The position numbers and the translations under genes are program-made. From Montifringilla adamsi (lineage: Eukaryota; Chordata; Aves; Passeriformes; Passeridae), in NCBI GenBank assembly GCA_017590115.1, contig JAGGNK010015447.1, forward strand, positions 2,044,644 through 2,108,643: a stretch of 64,000 nt of DNA. The letters are read 5' to 3'. Shown one piece after another: positions 40,257 to 50,750 of the stretch (the first letter of the stretch is position 1; each line of letters opens with the position of its first letter). The notes below the pieces were generated by a model, which saw nothing but the letters and a program-made list of their open reading frames with translations, ran no database searches and had not been told where the DNA came from.

Positions 40257-43200
40257 TCACTCGGGGGGCTGGCTGTGGTTGAGGGCCAGCAGCACCATGC
40301 TGTGGGCCAGCAGAGAGGCCTCCGAGGCTGCGGGAGAACAGGGGCACCGTGAGACTGGCACTGGGGCACTGCGACAGCTGGGGCTGGCACTGGGGGCACT
40401 GGGAGAGCTGGGGCTGGCACTGGGGGCACTGGGAGAGCTGGGGCTGGCACTGGGGGCACTGGGAGAGACTGGCATGGGCACTGGGGGCACTGGGAGAGCT
40501 GGGACTGGCACTGGGGGCACTGGGAGAGACTGGCATGGGCACTGGGGGCATGGTGACAGACTGGCACGGGCACTAGGAGAGCTGGGACTGGCACTGGGGG
40601 CACTGGGAGAGACTGGCACAGGCACTGGGGGCACTGGGAGAGCTGGGAGTGGCACTGGGGGCACTGGGAGAGACTGGCACGGGCACTGGGGGCACTGGGA
40701 GAGCTGGGAGTGGCACTGGGGGCACTGGGAGAGACTGGCACGGGCACTGGGAGAGCTGGGAGAGCTGGGATTGGGGTGGGAGTGGCACTGGGGGCATGGT
40801 GACAGACTGGCACAGGCACTAGGACAGCTGGGACTGGCACTGGGGGCACTGGGAGAGCTGGGACTGGGGTGGGAGTGGCACTGGGGGACACTGGGGGTGC
40901 TGGGATGGGCCCTGGGTAGACTGGGAGCCCTGTGGGGGGCACAGGGGGTGGCTCTGGGAGGACTGGGCAGCACCGAGATAGGAACCTGGCAGACTGGGAG
41001 CACTGGGATGGGCACAGGAGGGGCACTGGGATGGGAACTGGGGAGCACTAGGATAGGAACATGTGGAACACTGGGATGGGCACAGGAGGAGCACTGAGAT
41101 GGGCACAGGAGGGGCACTGGGATGGGCACAGGAGGGGCACTGGGATGGGAACTGGGGAGCACCACTGGGATGGGCACAGGGGAGCACTGGGATGGGCACA
41201 GGGGGGGCACTGGGATGGGCACAGGAGGAGCACTGGGATGGGCACAGGAGGTGCACAGAGATGGGCACAGGAGGTGCACAGGGATGGGCACAGGGGAAGC
41301 ACAGGGCTCCTGGTCCCCCATTTCCACCCCACCCCTTTTTCCCTTCCTCAGGGCTGCAATCTGCCCCCAGAGCTCTGCAGGACAGGGACACCTGGGCACA
41401 GGTGAGGGGGGTGTGCCTAGATGGGGACAAAGCCACCCCAGAAGTGACACTCCTGTGCCCAGGGAAGCCTTTTGGGGGTGTTCCCCCACCAGAGGTACCT
41501 TGGAGCTCACAGGAGAGCCTGAGCCACTGCTCCAGCCACGCCTGGCACTCGGCCTGGCCCAGGTGAGTGGAGTTCAGCCCACGCAGGTAACAGGCCTGGG
41601 GACACAGAGACACAGTCAGGGATGGACACACAGACCCCCAGCACCCCACCAGGACCCCCTCAAGGAGGGCAAGATGTGGAAACCCAGAGGAATATTTCTC
41701 TGTCTGCTCTGGGGAGCTCTGACTTTGACCCTCATCCGTGGAGGATGTTTCCCAGACTTCAAGCTAGACTGGAACCCACCAAAGTGTGAAAGAGATTACA
41801 GAGAGTGGTGGAGGTGTATCCCTTGGTGAGAAATTTAGGGTTTAAAATTTCCAGTATGTTGTGGATGGAAGCAAAACAGAAGGCACAGGGTGTTGTCCTG
41901 GGTTTCTTCCTCCTTCTTCTTCTTCATGGGTCTGGGTGGCATTTTGTAATTGGGCAGAAAAGTCCTCACTGGGGCTCTTTAGGATCAGTTATTGGGTTAA
42001 AAGGGAAAACAATCCAGGTGTAGTTCTTAATTGGACAGTTTAGTCTTACAAGACCTTGTACCAAGAGATTGTTGGGCATTTTGTGCCTTCTAATGAAGAG
42101 CTGCCGAACTCACAGCAGTGAGACTGTTTTACTGAAATAATAAAGAAATAATAATTTAAGAAATAATAAACACCTCAGTCTGAACACGAACTACCATCTC
42201 AAGTGCCTTCAATCCAGACCCAGAAAAACCAACAGGAAGAGAAGTGAGGAACCCTTCTGTCACCACAATATTTTCTAAAAAATCCCTTCACCAGGATTTT
42301 TTCTCCTGAGAAGCTGAGAAGCCTCAGAAAATAAATGCAAACAATAATTACCTGATTGTTTTGGAATGTGGTCTGGAGATTGTTTACCAACAGGTGCATC
42401 TTTGGTTGGTTCCATGAGAATTGTTTTTACTTAACGACCAATCCCAGTCCAGCTGTGTCAGACTCTCTCTCTGTCACGAGTTTTTATTACTCACTCTTGT
42501 CTGGCCTTCTGCTGTATCCTTTCTCTCTACACTTTATTATAGTTTTAGTATATCTTTCTAATATAATATCATAAAATAATAAATCAGCCTTCTAAGAAAT
42601 ATGGAGTCAGATTCTCCCTTCCCTCATCCTGGGACCCTCACAACGACACCTCCACACCCTTCCCACCCCAGGTGTGACTCCAGTGCCGGAAACCCTTTCC
42701 CAGAAGGGATCAACCTCACACCCCGAGGCCATGCTGGTGCCACCTGAGGTGCCACAAGCTGGCACAGGTGTGCTGAGGTGTCCTCACCGCTCGGAGCTCC
42801 TCCTCAGAGAGCTGCCCCAGGCCCAGGTGCAGCAGGGCGAGGTCCAGGTGCCGGATCTCCAGGACGTGGCTGCGCAGGCGGTGCCGCAGGAGGAAGGCGG
42901 GCAGGTGAGGGGTCAGGAACAGCACCTGGCTCAGGGCTCTCTGTGCAGGACAAGAGGGCACCTGTGTGTGGCTGAAGCTCTCTTACCTTGCAAGCCAGGA
43001 CAGCAAAGTGTCCTTCCCCACGTTGTTTCAGTGTAGGTTGATGTGGATTGGAAATGCAATCCATGCCCAAGGTCTCTGCCACCCTCCCTTAAATTATGGA
43101 CAGAAGCACGGGGACCAAATTTGCTGCAAGCTCAGATGTGAAATATTAGAAACTTGAGCCACAATGGTGGCTCAGCCCTCCTGCAGTGCCAGTTTGATGG

Positions 43201-46200
43201 ACAGAAGCACGGGGACCAAATTTGCTGCAAGCTCAGATGTGAAATATTAGAAACTTGAGCCACAATGGTGGCTCAGCCCTCCTGCAGTGCCAGCTGTGCT
43301 TCTGCTGGAGCAGGGATCCTGCACAAGGGGGGAGTTTTCCTCTGGAGCTCCAGGGCTGCTGGAGATGGGCCTGGTGTTCCTCTGGGAATGCAGGGCAGGA
43401 GAAAGCTGCTCCTCTGGGAATGCAGTGGGAAAAGGCTGCTGGGCTGTTCCAGGGTCAGATTCTATCCAGGCAGGAATGCTTGAAATCTCAGATTGTGTCC
43501 AGGTAGGAATGCTTGAAATCTCAGATTCTATCCAGGCAGGAATGCTTGAAATCTCAGATTGTGTCCAGGTAGGAATGCTTGAAATCTCAGATTCTATCCA
43601 GGCAGGAATGTTTGAAATGTCAGATTCTGTCCAGGCAGGAATGTTTGAAATGTCAGGTTATATCCAGGTAGGAATGCTTGGCTCCTCCCCTGGGTGGAGT
43701 ATCTCCCAATGGATGATGGAATTTTACCAGCCAGGCGGGGTCACTCACTGGCCCATGAAAAGAAGATAATTCATAATTAATGGCCCATTAACAGGAGATA
43801 TCTCCTGGAGGGAGCGTTGGTTGTGCCAGATATAAGGAAAACTGCCCAATGAACAGAAGATAAATGCCCCACCTCCGACAGATAACAGAACACACTCTTA
43901 TCTTGCAAGCCAGGACAGCAATGTTTCCTTCCCCACGTTGTTTCAGGGTAGGCTGATGTGGGTTGGAAATGCAATCCATGCCCAAGGTCTCTGCCACCCT
44001 CCTTTAAAGGATGGACAGAAGCACAGGGAGCTGTTTTGCTACAGCAAGCTCAGACCTGAAATTTTAGAAACATGAGTGTCACCACTGAGTCAGGAAGGGA
44101 TGAATGAGTGACACACTCCATGCATTTTCAGAAGGCATAAAAGCTTACTTTATTAAATAATCTCCCTATATTTAAAACCAACATTGTTCACCCAGAACCT
44201 CTACTTGTTGCTCCTGGTATTAATTATTAATTACCTTCCATTCCTGGCCAGTGAGTGACCCTGCATGGCTGATAAAATTCCATAATCCATTGGGAGATGC
44301 TCCACCCAGGGGAGGAGCCAAGCATTCCTGCCTGGATAGAACCTGACATTTCAAATATTCCTACCTGGATAGAACCTGAGATTTCAAACATACCTGCCTG
44401 GACACAATCTGAGATTTCAAACATTCCTACCTGGACACAATCTGAGATTTCAAACATTCCTGGCATTCCAAACCGAGACAACTGCCATGAAGTTGTGAGT
44501 TTCTAATATCACTCAGTTTTTGCTGGTTTTTGGTTACTTAACCACACTGCACTGAATCTCTGCAGAAAGTGTGGAACATTCTTTTTAAATCTGCTGCTTG
44601 CAACAAATTTTGCAAAACACCCAAACAAACCACCCCATGCTGTTGTATTGTTAGATGGAAGGTTCTGGAAGTTTATTGATCATCTGAAACCCATTCAGAT
44701 GATCCCATTACACCCTGAATGCCCACTCAGGCCCTTCCACCTGCCCACCTGGCTCCAACCCAGCCTGGAACACTTCCAGGGATGGGGAAATCCCTCCCAG
44801 TGCCTTCCCACCTCCACAGGGAGGAATTCCTTCCCCAGATTCTCCTCTGGATTCGTTCCCAGCAGCTCCAGATCCTCCTGATTCTGGGGGACCCCCTGTT
44901 GGAGGCAGCACTGCAGGTGGGGTCTCACCTGAGCCCCCCTCACCTGCTGCCACCATGCCCAGGACCCCAAATACCCCCAGGGATGGGGATCCCCCCAGCC
45001 CAGGGCACCTCTGCAGCTTTCCCTCTGCCCCTGGGCTGGTTTTGGGGCACACCTGAGCAGGTGAGCACCTGGGCTGAGCTGAACTCACCACATGATCCAC
45101 CTGGAGCCTGTTGAGCACCAGCAGGGACCCCGAGAACAAACTCCTCACAGCCAGGAGCTGGGCCAGGCGGGGCTGGGCACCTCCCTGCACCTGAAAGAGC
45201 CCCAGAGAGCACAGGTGACATCTCAGACAGGCTGACGCCTCAGGTTTGAGATTTTCTCTTTTTCAGGTTCTGTGCTGCTTTACTCTGTGGGTTTGGGTTT
45301 CACATTATGGGATGGTGAGCTCTCTTCACAGGGCAGGGAGACAAAACAATTCCTGCTCTAGCTGGGGATCAAGGACAAATGATCCAAATCTCAGCCCCAA
45401 GAGCACAAACAATGTGGAATGAAGAGAGAAAAACAGGCAGGATGGGACCTCACAACCTAAAGCTGTAATTGGACAATTAACTCCAATATGCAAATGGAGC
45501 AGAACTTATAAAAGTGAGAGACCCCGTGACTGGGCATCCATTTTTGTGACAATTTTGGGTTCATTTTGTGAACATTTGGGTTCATTTTGTGAACATTTGG
45601 GTTCATCTTGGGTTCATTTTGTGAACACAGGGCAATGCGTATTCTATTTGTCATGTATTAGAGGTGGGGCAATTCTCTTATGTTCATTGGGCAGTTTTCT
45701 TTATCTCTGCCACAACCAATCCTCCCTACAGGAGAGATCTCCTGGTAATGATCCATTAATTATTAATTATCTTCCGTTCATGGCCAGTGAGTATCACTGC
45801 ATGGCTGGTAAGATTCCATCATCCCACTGGGAGATGCTCTGCCCAGGGGGAGGAGCCAAGCATTCCTGCCTGGATAGAACCTGAGATTTCAAACATTCCT
45901 ACCTGGATACAATCTGATATTTCAAACATTCCTGCCTGGATAGAATCTGATATTTCAAACATTCCTGCCTGGATACAATCTGAGATTCTGGGACAGCAGA
46001 GCAGCTTCTCCACTGCATTCCCAGAGGAGCAGGTGCCTCTTCCACTGGATCTTCAGAGGAAGACTGCACCCTTGTCCAGGATCCCTGCTCCAGCAGAAGC
46101 ACACCTGACACTGCAGGAGGGCTGCAGCCACAATTCCAACTGGACTGCTGCCAACAAGGTGTCAGGTTGTGTTGATTCTGTCAGTGGTTTTTCTTTTGTA

Positions 46201-49200
46201 ACCATTTTGGGTTCACTCTGGGTTTATTTTTTTACCATTTTGGGTTCATCCTTTGTTCATTTTGTAATCATTTTGGGTTCACTCTGGGTTTATTTTTTTA
46301 CCATTTTGGGTTCATCTTTTGTTCATTTTGTGACCATTTCAGGTTCATCTTGGGTATAACCCTGGCTGGTCTCTTGTGCTACCCAAGTTGAATCCATTGA
46401 GGCCTCCTAACAAATCCCTACTCTATTATTGAACTCCAGTCTCTGTTCTAGGTCAGCCTTCACAAGGTGACAACACCTCCCGTGTTGAATTAAGATTTTT
46501 TCTGACTCAAGAGAGGGGTAACTGAGAGGTGTTTCCAACAGAACCACACCTGACACTCCAGGAGGGCTACAGCCACAATTCCACCTGGATTGCTACCAAC
46601 ACCCTGACCCACAGGATGTCAGGTTGTATTCTGACTGTCAATGGTTTTTCTTTTGCATTGCTGCACGTATTTTGTGGGTTTTTTTCCTAATAAATCATAT
46701 TTCTGACTCGGAGCCTCTCACTGCTTTTGCTTTCAAGCCAGAACACACGGTGTGGCAGTGCTGGGGGCACAGACCTGGGCACAGAGCTGCAGGAGGAGCT
46801 GCTGGGGCTGGGCCTCGGGCAGGGAGCGCGCTGCCCGCGCCAGCGCCCGCAGCACGGCCGGGTACGAGGCCCTGCGGCGGCAGTCGTAGGCATCCAGGAA
46901 CTCCAGCTGCTGCCTGGGCGTCCAGAAGTGCCTGATCAGCAGCTGCCGAGGGAAGAAATACCTGGGGAAAGGCAGGAGAGGGGATTCAGAGAGGGAAGGG
47001 CAGGGCAGGGGGTTCCAGGGGGTTCCCTCTTTCCTTTTTGGAGACAGTTGAATCACTGCCCTCCCTGCATCTGCATTAATCCAGGAGTTTGCCTCCTGAA
47101 ATGAGGCTGGATGTGGCCTGGGAGTGGCAGTGAGTGGAGCTGTCACCGGAATTAGAGTGTCCTTTGTTTTCTTGGAGTTCTTAGACCCTCCTGAATCTCC
47201 TCCTCAGGCATCCAGGAGCTCCACCTGGGCATCCAGAAGTGCCTGAGCAGGAGCTGCCAGGGGAAGAAATACCTGGGGAAAGGCAGGAGAGGAGATTCAG
47301 GGAGGGAAGGTCAGGGCAGGGGGTTCCCTCTTTCTTTTTTGGAGACAGTTGAATCACTGCCCTCCTGGAATTTGTATTAATCCAGGAGAAGTATTCCTCG
47401 TGAAATGAGGCTGGATGTGGCCTGGGAGTGGCAGTGAGTGGAGCTGTCACCGGAATTAGAGTGTCCTTTGTTTTCTTGGAGTTCTTAGACCCTCCTGAAT
47501 CTCCTCCTCAGGCATCCAGGAGCTCCACCTGGGCATCCAGAAGTGCCTGAGCAGGAGCTGCTAAGGGAAGAAATTCCTGGGGAAAGACAGGAGAGGAGAT
47601 TCAGACAGGGAAGAGCAGGGCAGGGGGTTCCAGGGGGTTCCCTCTTTCTTTTGTGGAGACATCCCAGAGCTGGCACTGCCAATCCAGCACTCAGCTCCAG
47701 AGTTGGCACTGCCAATCCAGCACTCAGCTCATCAAGGCTATTAGAACGCAATTTGTGCTAAATTAAGAAAGAAGAGGCTCAGAAACTGAATACCAAGACA
47801 GGAAGAAGTGGGTAACAGAGATATTAAGATATTAAGAACATAAATTGTGCTAAATTTAAAAAGAAGTCTGAGAAACACAGTACCAAGACAGCAAGAACTG
47901 GGTAACAGAGGGCTGTGAAACACCTGCACTGTAGCCAATCACACACTGTGAGAAATGCAGGCAGAAAATGAGGGAACAACACAAAGACACCAATCAAGAA
48001 GTGTGTACTGTGTTTGTAGAGTCCATAAAAGTGTGTGCAATAAAAACAATAAATGTAATGTAATATAAACAATAAATGCAATATAAACAATCAAGCTTCT
48101 GCTTGATCATATTGGTTACTTGTTCAGGAGTCCTGGATTTCCCATAATATTTGTTCTTATAGGGACAGATTCCTGCCTCTAGAAACCCCCACTGCAGGGA
48201 ATTTGGGGCTCAGGGCACCCCAATACTCACACCAGGACAATCCCTGCCCTTAAAAACCCCCACTGCAAGGAATCTGGGGCTCAGGGAGCCCAAGGAGCAC
48301 CCCAGTACTCACATCAGGACAATTCCTGCCTCTAAAAACCACAACTGCACAAAATTTGGGGCTCAGGGAGCCCAAGAAGCACCCCAGTACTCACACCAAG
48401 ACAATTCCTGCCTCTAAAACCCCCAGTGCAGGGAATTTGGGATTTGTTCTTACAGTGAGAGATTCCTGCCTCTAGAAACCCCCAGTGCAGGGAATTTGGG
48501 GCTCAGGGCACCCCAATACTCACACCAAGACAATTCCTGTCCCTAAAAACCCCCAGTGCAGGGAATGTGGGGCTCAGGGAGCCAGGGCTGGGTACTCACA
48601 TCAGGACAAGCACCAGGAAGTTGGCGAAGGGGGGGATGGCGATGATCCCGATGGGAATGGCCTTGAGCACGTCCCTGCGGAACTGCCCCGGGGGGCAGGG
48701 GGACAGATCAGTACCTGACTCCTAAAAGCCCCAAAAACCCCAAAATTCCCCCCTCCCCGTGCTGGCTGCAGCTGCCAGTCCCTGGTTTTGGGCAGGGAAG
48801 GTGTCCCAGAGGGGCTGCAGGCACTCCCTGCAGAGGGGGAAGAGGGGGGCAGAGGTGGGGCAGAAAGGGGGCAGAGATGGGGCAGAAAAGGGGCAGAGAT
48901 GAGGCAGAGGGGAGGCAGGGGTGAGACAGGTGAGGCAGAGGGGAGATGAGGCAGAGATGGGGCACAGAGGAGGCAGAGGGGAGGCATGGATGAGGCAGAG
49001 GGGAGGCAGAGATAGAGGTGAGGGGAGGTGGAGGTGAGGCAGAGATGGGGCAGAGATGAGGCAGAGGTGAGACAGAGAGGAGGTGAGGCACAGGGGAGGG
49101 GAGGCAGGGATGAGGCTGAGATGAGGGCAGAGGAAAGGTGAGGCAGGGGTGAGGCAGAGGAGAGATGAGGCAGAGATGGGGCAGAGATGAGGCAGGAGGG

Positions 49201-50750
49201 AGGCAGAGGGAAGATGAGGCAGAGACTAAGGTGAGGGGAGGCAGAGATGAGGCAGGGGGGAGGCACACAGAAGGTGAGGCAGGGATGGGGCAGAGATGGG
49301 GCAGGGATGGGGCACACAGAAGCCGAGGCAGGGATGGGGCAGGGAGAAGCCGAGGCAGGGGGAGCTGCAGCTGACCTGGCGCAGGCGCTCCATGTCCCGG
49401 TACGGGAGCTGCTGCGGGCTCAGCTGCAGCTGGGCCATCCTGGCTCTGATCCTCCTGATCTCCTGCACCTCCAGGAACAGCGCCTGCACCCCTGCAGGGA
49501 CAGGGCTCCCTCAGGAACCAGCCCCCAGGCAGGGCATGGCGGCCGCAGCCTCTGCCCCCACTCCAAAACGTGTCCTTCTGACAGCTGGGACCCCTTTTGG
49601 GACCCACATGTTGGGGGTCCCCCATCAGTCCCCCCCTTTTCCTTGGGACACCCCTTTCTAGAACACCCCACCCACTTTCAAACCCCCTTTTCTTAACCCA
49701 CCTGCTGGGACCCCCCCCCATTTGGAACCCAGATATTCAGACTCCCCCATCAGCCCCCCTTTTTTCTTAGGACACCCCTTTTTGGAACACCCCACCCTCT
49801 TCCAGATCCATCCCCCCCTTTTTTGGACCCACCTTTTGGGATGCCCCTTTAACCCTCCCCCCTTTTTGGGATCCCCCCTTTGAGCACCCCCATTCTGGGA
49901 CCCCCTTTCACCCTCCCTTTTNNNNNATTTCGCGCCCCCCCCTTCAGCACCCCCTTTTTTGGACCCTCTCTTTAACCCCTTCCTTTTCGGACCCCCCCTT
50001 TAACCCCCCCCTTTTTGGGGTCCCCGTCTCCGCCGCCCCTTTCCGCCCTGACCCGTTTTGAAGGTGCTGTGCAGGAGGTAGAACCGGGGCCAGCTCCTCT
50101 CCAGGTACCGCTCGTACCGGGCGCTCACCCGCCGGGCAGCGGCGGCCACGGCGGCCACGAGGGCTCGGGAGGAGGCGCGGGAGGAGAGAGAACGGACCTG
50201 GGAACACAGCGGGGAGCTGCGCCCCGAGCCCCGGGTGAGCCCCGAGCACACCGGGGAGCTGGGAACCCCCCGGGGCAGGGCTGGGGTGCGAATCGGGGCC
50301 CGAGGGAATTGAGCGGCCCCCGGTGGTTCCGGTATTCCCGTGCCGGGCTCGGGCAGGGCGGTAATGGGCGGTACCGGCAGGGAACGGCAGCGCGGTAGCG
50401 GAGACGGGGTGCGATAACGGGGGGCACCGAGCGCTGGGCAACAGCGTGGGGGGACACGGCCAGGCGCGGGAGGAGCCGCAGAGGGCGAGGGGGGTAAAGG
50501 GGAGGGGTACTCGGCGAGGGATCACGACCGCGGTCGGTTTTGGCTGGTATTTAACGAGGGCTGCCGTCGGTGTTTGGGTCTCCCTGAAGGAAGCGTGAAC
50601 CGGCCAGCACCACGACCGCCCCGCGGGGGTCCCCGCTCACCTGGACACGGCCAGAGCGAGCTGCGGCTGCATCGGGCCCCGCGGGGGGCTCAGGGCGGCG
50701 GGGCCGAGGCGCCAGAGCCCCCCCCGGGCCGCGGCCCCGGGCAGCGCCAT
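40257..50750 (-). CDS. LETMD1: LETMD1, LETM1 domain-containing mitochondrial protein (complete, frame step at exon 1)
   Basis: Coding exons in gene order: 50641-50750, 50053-50197, 49376-49491, 48600-48682, 46775-46961, 45089-45190, 42788-42940, 41499-41595, 40257-40327. Exons 2-9 have matching phases and GT/AG sites. Family landmarks: WPRFYLLHSTFK, QLPYRDMERLRQ, IPPFANFLVLVLM, FFPRQLLIRHFWTPRQQ, PAFLLRHRLRSHV and CYLRGLNSTHLG, all matching mammalian LETMD1 (HCCR). Length would be about 354 residues versus 360 in human. The N-terminus ([11 protein letters not shown]) is Ala/Arg/Leu-rich like a mitochondrial presequence, and IPPFANFLVLVLM is the membrane segment. The family sits in mitochondrial membranes; mammalian LETMD1 is needed for brown-fat respiration. 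Exon 1 is 110 bp but phase 0 is needed at its end. Divergent from SLC11A2 across a CpG island. Confidence 0.92.
40355..41300. repeat. CACTGGGGGCACTGGGAGAG array passing into a GATGGGCACAGGAGG array
   Basis: From 40355 to about 40910 the 30-bp unit above. From about 40980 to 41300 a different 21-bp unit (CACTGGGATGGGCACAGGAG) takes over. It fills the intron between LETMD1 exons 8 and 9. Confidence 0.92.
41660..42266 (+). mobile_element. Endogenous retroviral 3' remnant with LTR
   Basis: The LTR part begins near 41891 (TGTTGTCCTGGGTTTCTTCC), has AATAAAGAAATAATAATTT and AATAATAAACACC poly-A signals, and ends TTCTGTCACCACA near 42266. In front of it is a short open frame (41674-41829). Intron 7 of LETMD1, opposite strand. 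Confidence 0.62.
41674..41829 (+). other. 51-residue open frame with signal-peptide-like start, beside an LTR
   Basis: ATG at 41674 starts MWKPRG, then a hydrophobic core (FLCLLWGALTLTL), and a short Trp/Cys-rich tail (REWWRC). It ends at a TGA that overlaps a splice-donor-like TTGGTGAGA. It could be the leader of a degraded retroviral envelope or of a spliced exon. No family match is claimed. Confidence 0.35.
42267..42655 (+). mobile_element. LTR-like element, family A
   Basis: TTTTTTCTCCTGAGAAGCTG, GGTTGGTTCCATGAGAATTG, TAATATAATATCATAAAATA and AATAAATCAGCCTTCTAAGA are in the family A order. It abuts the retroviral remnant on its left, in LETMD1 intron 7. Confidence 0.7.
42985..44075 (-). 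mobile_element. Family B LTR-like element (inverted) flanked by direct repeats
   Basis: CTTGCAAGCCAGGACAGCAA to GGTCTCTGCCACCCTCC occurs at 42987-43087 and again at 43905-44005, about 920 bp apart. Between them is a 105-bp tandem duplication (ATGGACAGAAGCACGGGGAC) and an inverted family B element (43430-43905) whose CAGGAATGCTTGAAATCTCA block is present about seven to eight times. Confidence 0.68.
44220..44480 (+). mobile_element. Family B LTR-like fragment
   Basis: TTAATTATTAATTACCTTCC, GATGCTCCACCCAGGGGAGG, then about five GAGATTTCAAACATTCCTAC units. Truncated at both ends. LETMD1 intron 6. Confidence 0.7.
44645..45060 (-). mobile_element. CR1-type LINE fragment
   Basis: TTCCAGGGATGGGGAAATCC, GGAGGAATTCCTTCCCCAGA and GGCAGCACTGCAGGTGGGGT are antisense CR1-like blocks. 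The element lies just downstream (in gene direction) of LETMD1 exon 6. Confidence 0.6.
45340..46480 (+). mobile_element. Family F LTR-like element interrupted by a family B element
   Basis: The left part (45340-45650) has GACAAAACAATTCCTGCTCT, AGAACTTATAAAAGTGAGAG (TATA-like) and a TTTTGGGTTCATTTTGTGAA tandem block. A family B element with about four VNTR units follows at 45655-46180. The TTTTGGGTTCA block then resumes at 46200-46350 and ends with CTCTGTTCTAGGTCAGCC. The order shows nesting, family B being younger. LETMD1 intron 5. Confidence 0.7.
46490..46735 (+). mobile_element. LTR-like 3' fragment
   Basis: GAACCACACCTGACACTCCA, CAGGATGTCAGGTTGTATTC and TTTTCCTAATAAATCATAT, related to the right part of the element ending near 46200. 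It stops about 40 bp from LETMD1 exon 5. Confidence 0.5.
47205..47275 (-). pseudogene. LETMD1 exon 5 remnant, copy 2
   Basis: Read on the minus strand it starts YFFPWQLLLRHFW after an intact CCCCAG acceptor, but diverges after about 14 residues and runs into intron without a donor. Confidence 0.75.
47508..47575 (-). pseudogene. LETMD1 exon 5 remnant, copy 3
   Basis: Same segment as copy 2 with further substitutions (AATTCCTGGGG at the acceptor side, and CTAAGGGAAG in place of CCAGGGGAAG, which introduces a stop in frame). Non-functional. Confidence 0.75.
47725..48140 (+). mobile_element. LTR-like element
   Basis: A near-duplicated AACTGAATACCAAGACAGGA / AACACAGTACCAAGACAGC block, a CCAATCACACACTGTGAG block, GTCCATAAAAGTGTGTG, and several AATAAA signals (48036-48095) end it near TCATATTGGTTACTTG. 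LETMD1 intron 4. Confidence 0.55.
48145..48595. repeat. About 90-110-bp tandem repeat in LETMD1 intron 4
   Basis: Five units with GGGAATTTGGGGCTCAGGG, CACCCCAATACTCACACCA and GACAATTCCTGCCTCTAAAA. The last unit runs into the exon 4 donor, and its TACTCACA block is the same sequence as that donor, so the repeat probably arose from the exon 4 donor region. Confidence 0.85.
48830..49365. repeat. GAGGCAGAGGGGAGGCAGAG minisatellite
   Basis: Purine-rich array of GAGGCAGAGATGGGGCAG and GGGGAGGCAGAG blocks between LETMD1 exons 3 and 4. Its other strand is strongly polypyrimidine just upstream of exon 4's acceptor side. Confidence 0.92.
49590..50040. repeat. CCCCTTTTTGGGACCC repeat with a short N gap
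   Basis: Low-complexity units such as CCCCCCTTTTTGGGACCCAC between LETMD1 exons 2 and 3. Five N at 49922-49926 mark an unresolved base run. Confidence 0.85.

Larger units (their letters stand above)
38416..40610. repeat. About 1.0-1.2 kb tandem duplication including the last LETMD1 exon
   Basis: Copy 1 (38416-39612) and copy 2 (39613-about 40610) share the CAGATCCCA array, a unique segment (GAACCGCTCGCTCTCCCCAC to GGCCTCCGAGGCTGCGGG) and a GGCTGGCACTGGGGGCACTG array. The exon-bearing segments are offset by 1024 bp and the left ends by 1197 bp, so one copy has gained or lost repeat units. The unique segments differ by only a few bases (for example CGCTCG/CGCTTG, GACGCA/GACACA). Confidence 0.92.
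46898..47665. repeat. Three-copy tandem duplication of the 5' part of LETMD1 exon 5
   Basis: The real exon begins at 46961. About 300-bp direct repeats then follow at 47184-47486 and 47487-47665 (truncated), each carrying a roughly 70-bp remnant of the exon start with its acceptor (GAAGAAATACCTGGGG or GAAGAAATTCCTGGGG) and the upstream intron flank. The remnants lose the rest of the exon and have no donor. Confidence 0.9.

Noticed and set aside
40136..41510. Open frames of about 300-417 codons over the GGCACTGGGGGCACTGGGAG arrays
   Set aside because: They read through a 30-bp minisatellite and the LETMD1 exon 9 region in mixed frames; only the 71-bp exon is supported.
47508..47575. Additional functional LETMD1 exon
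   Set aside because: Truncated, with an in-frame stop and no donor.
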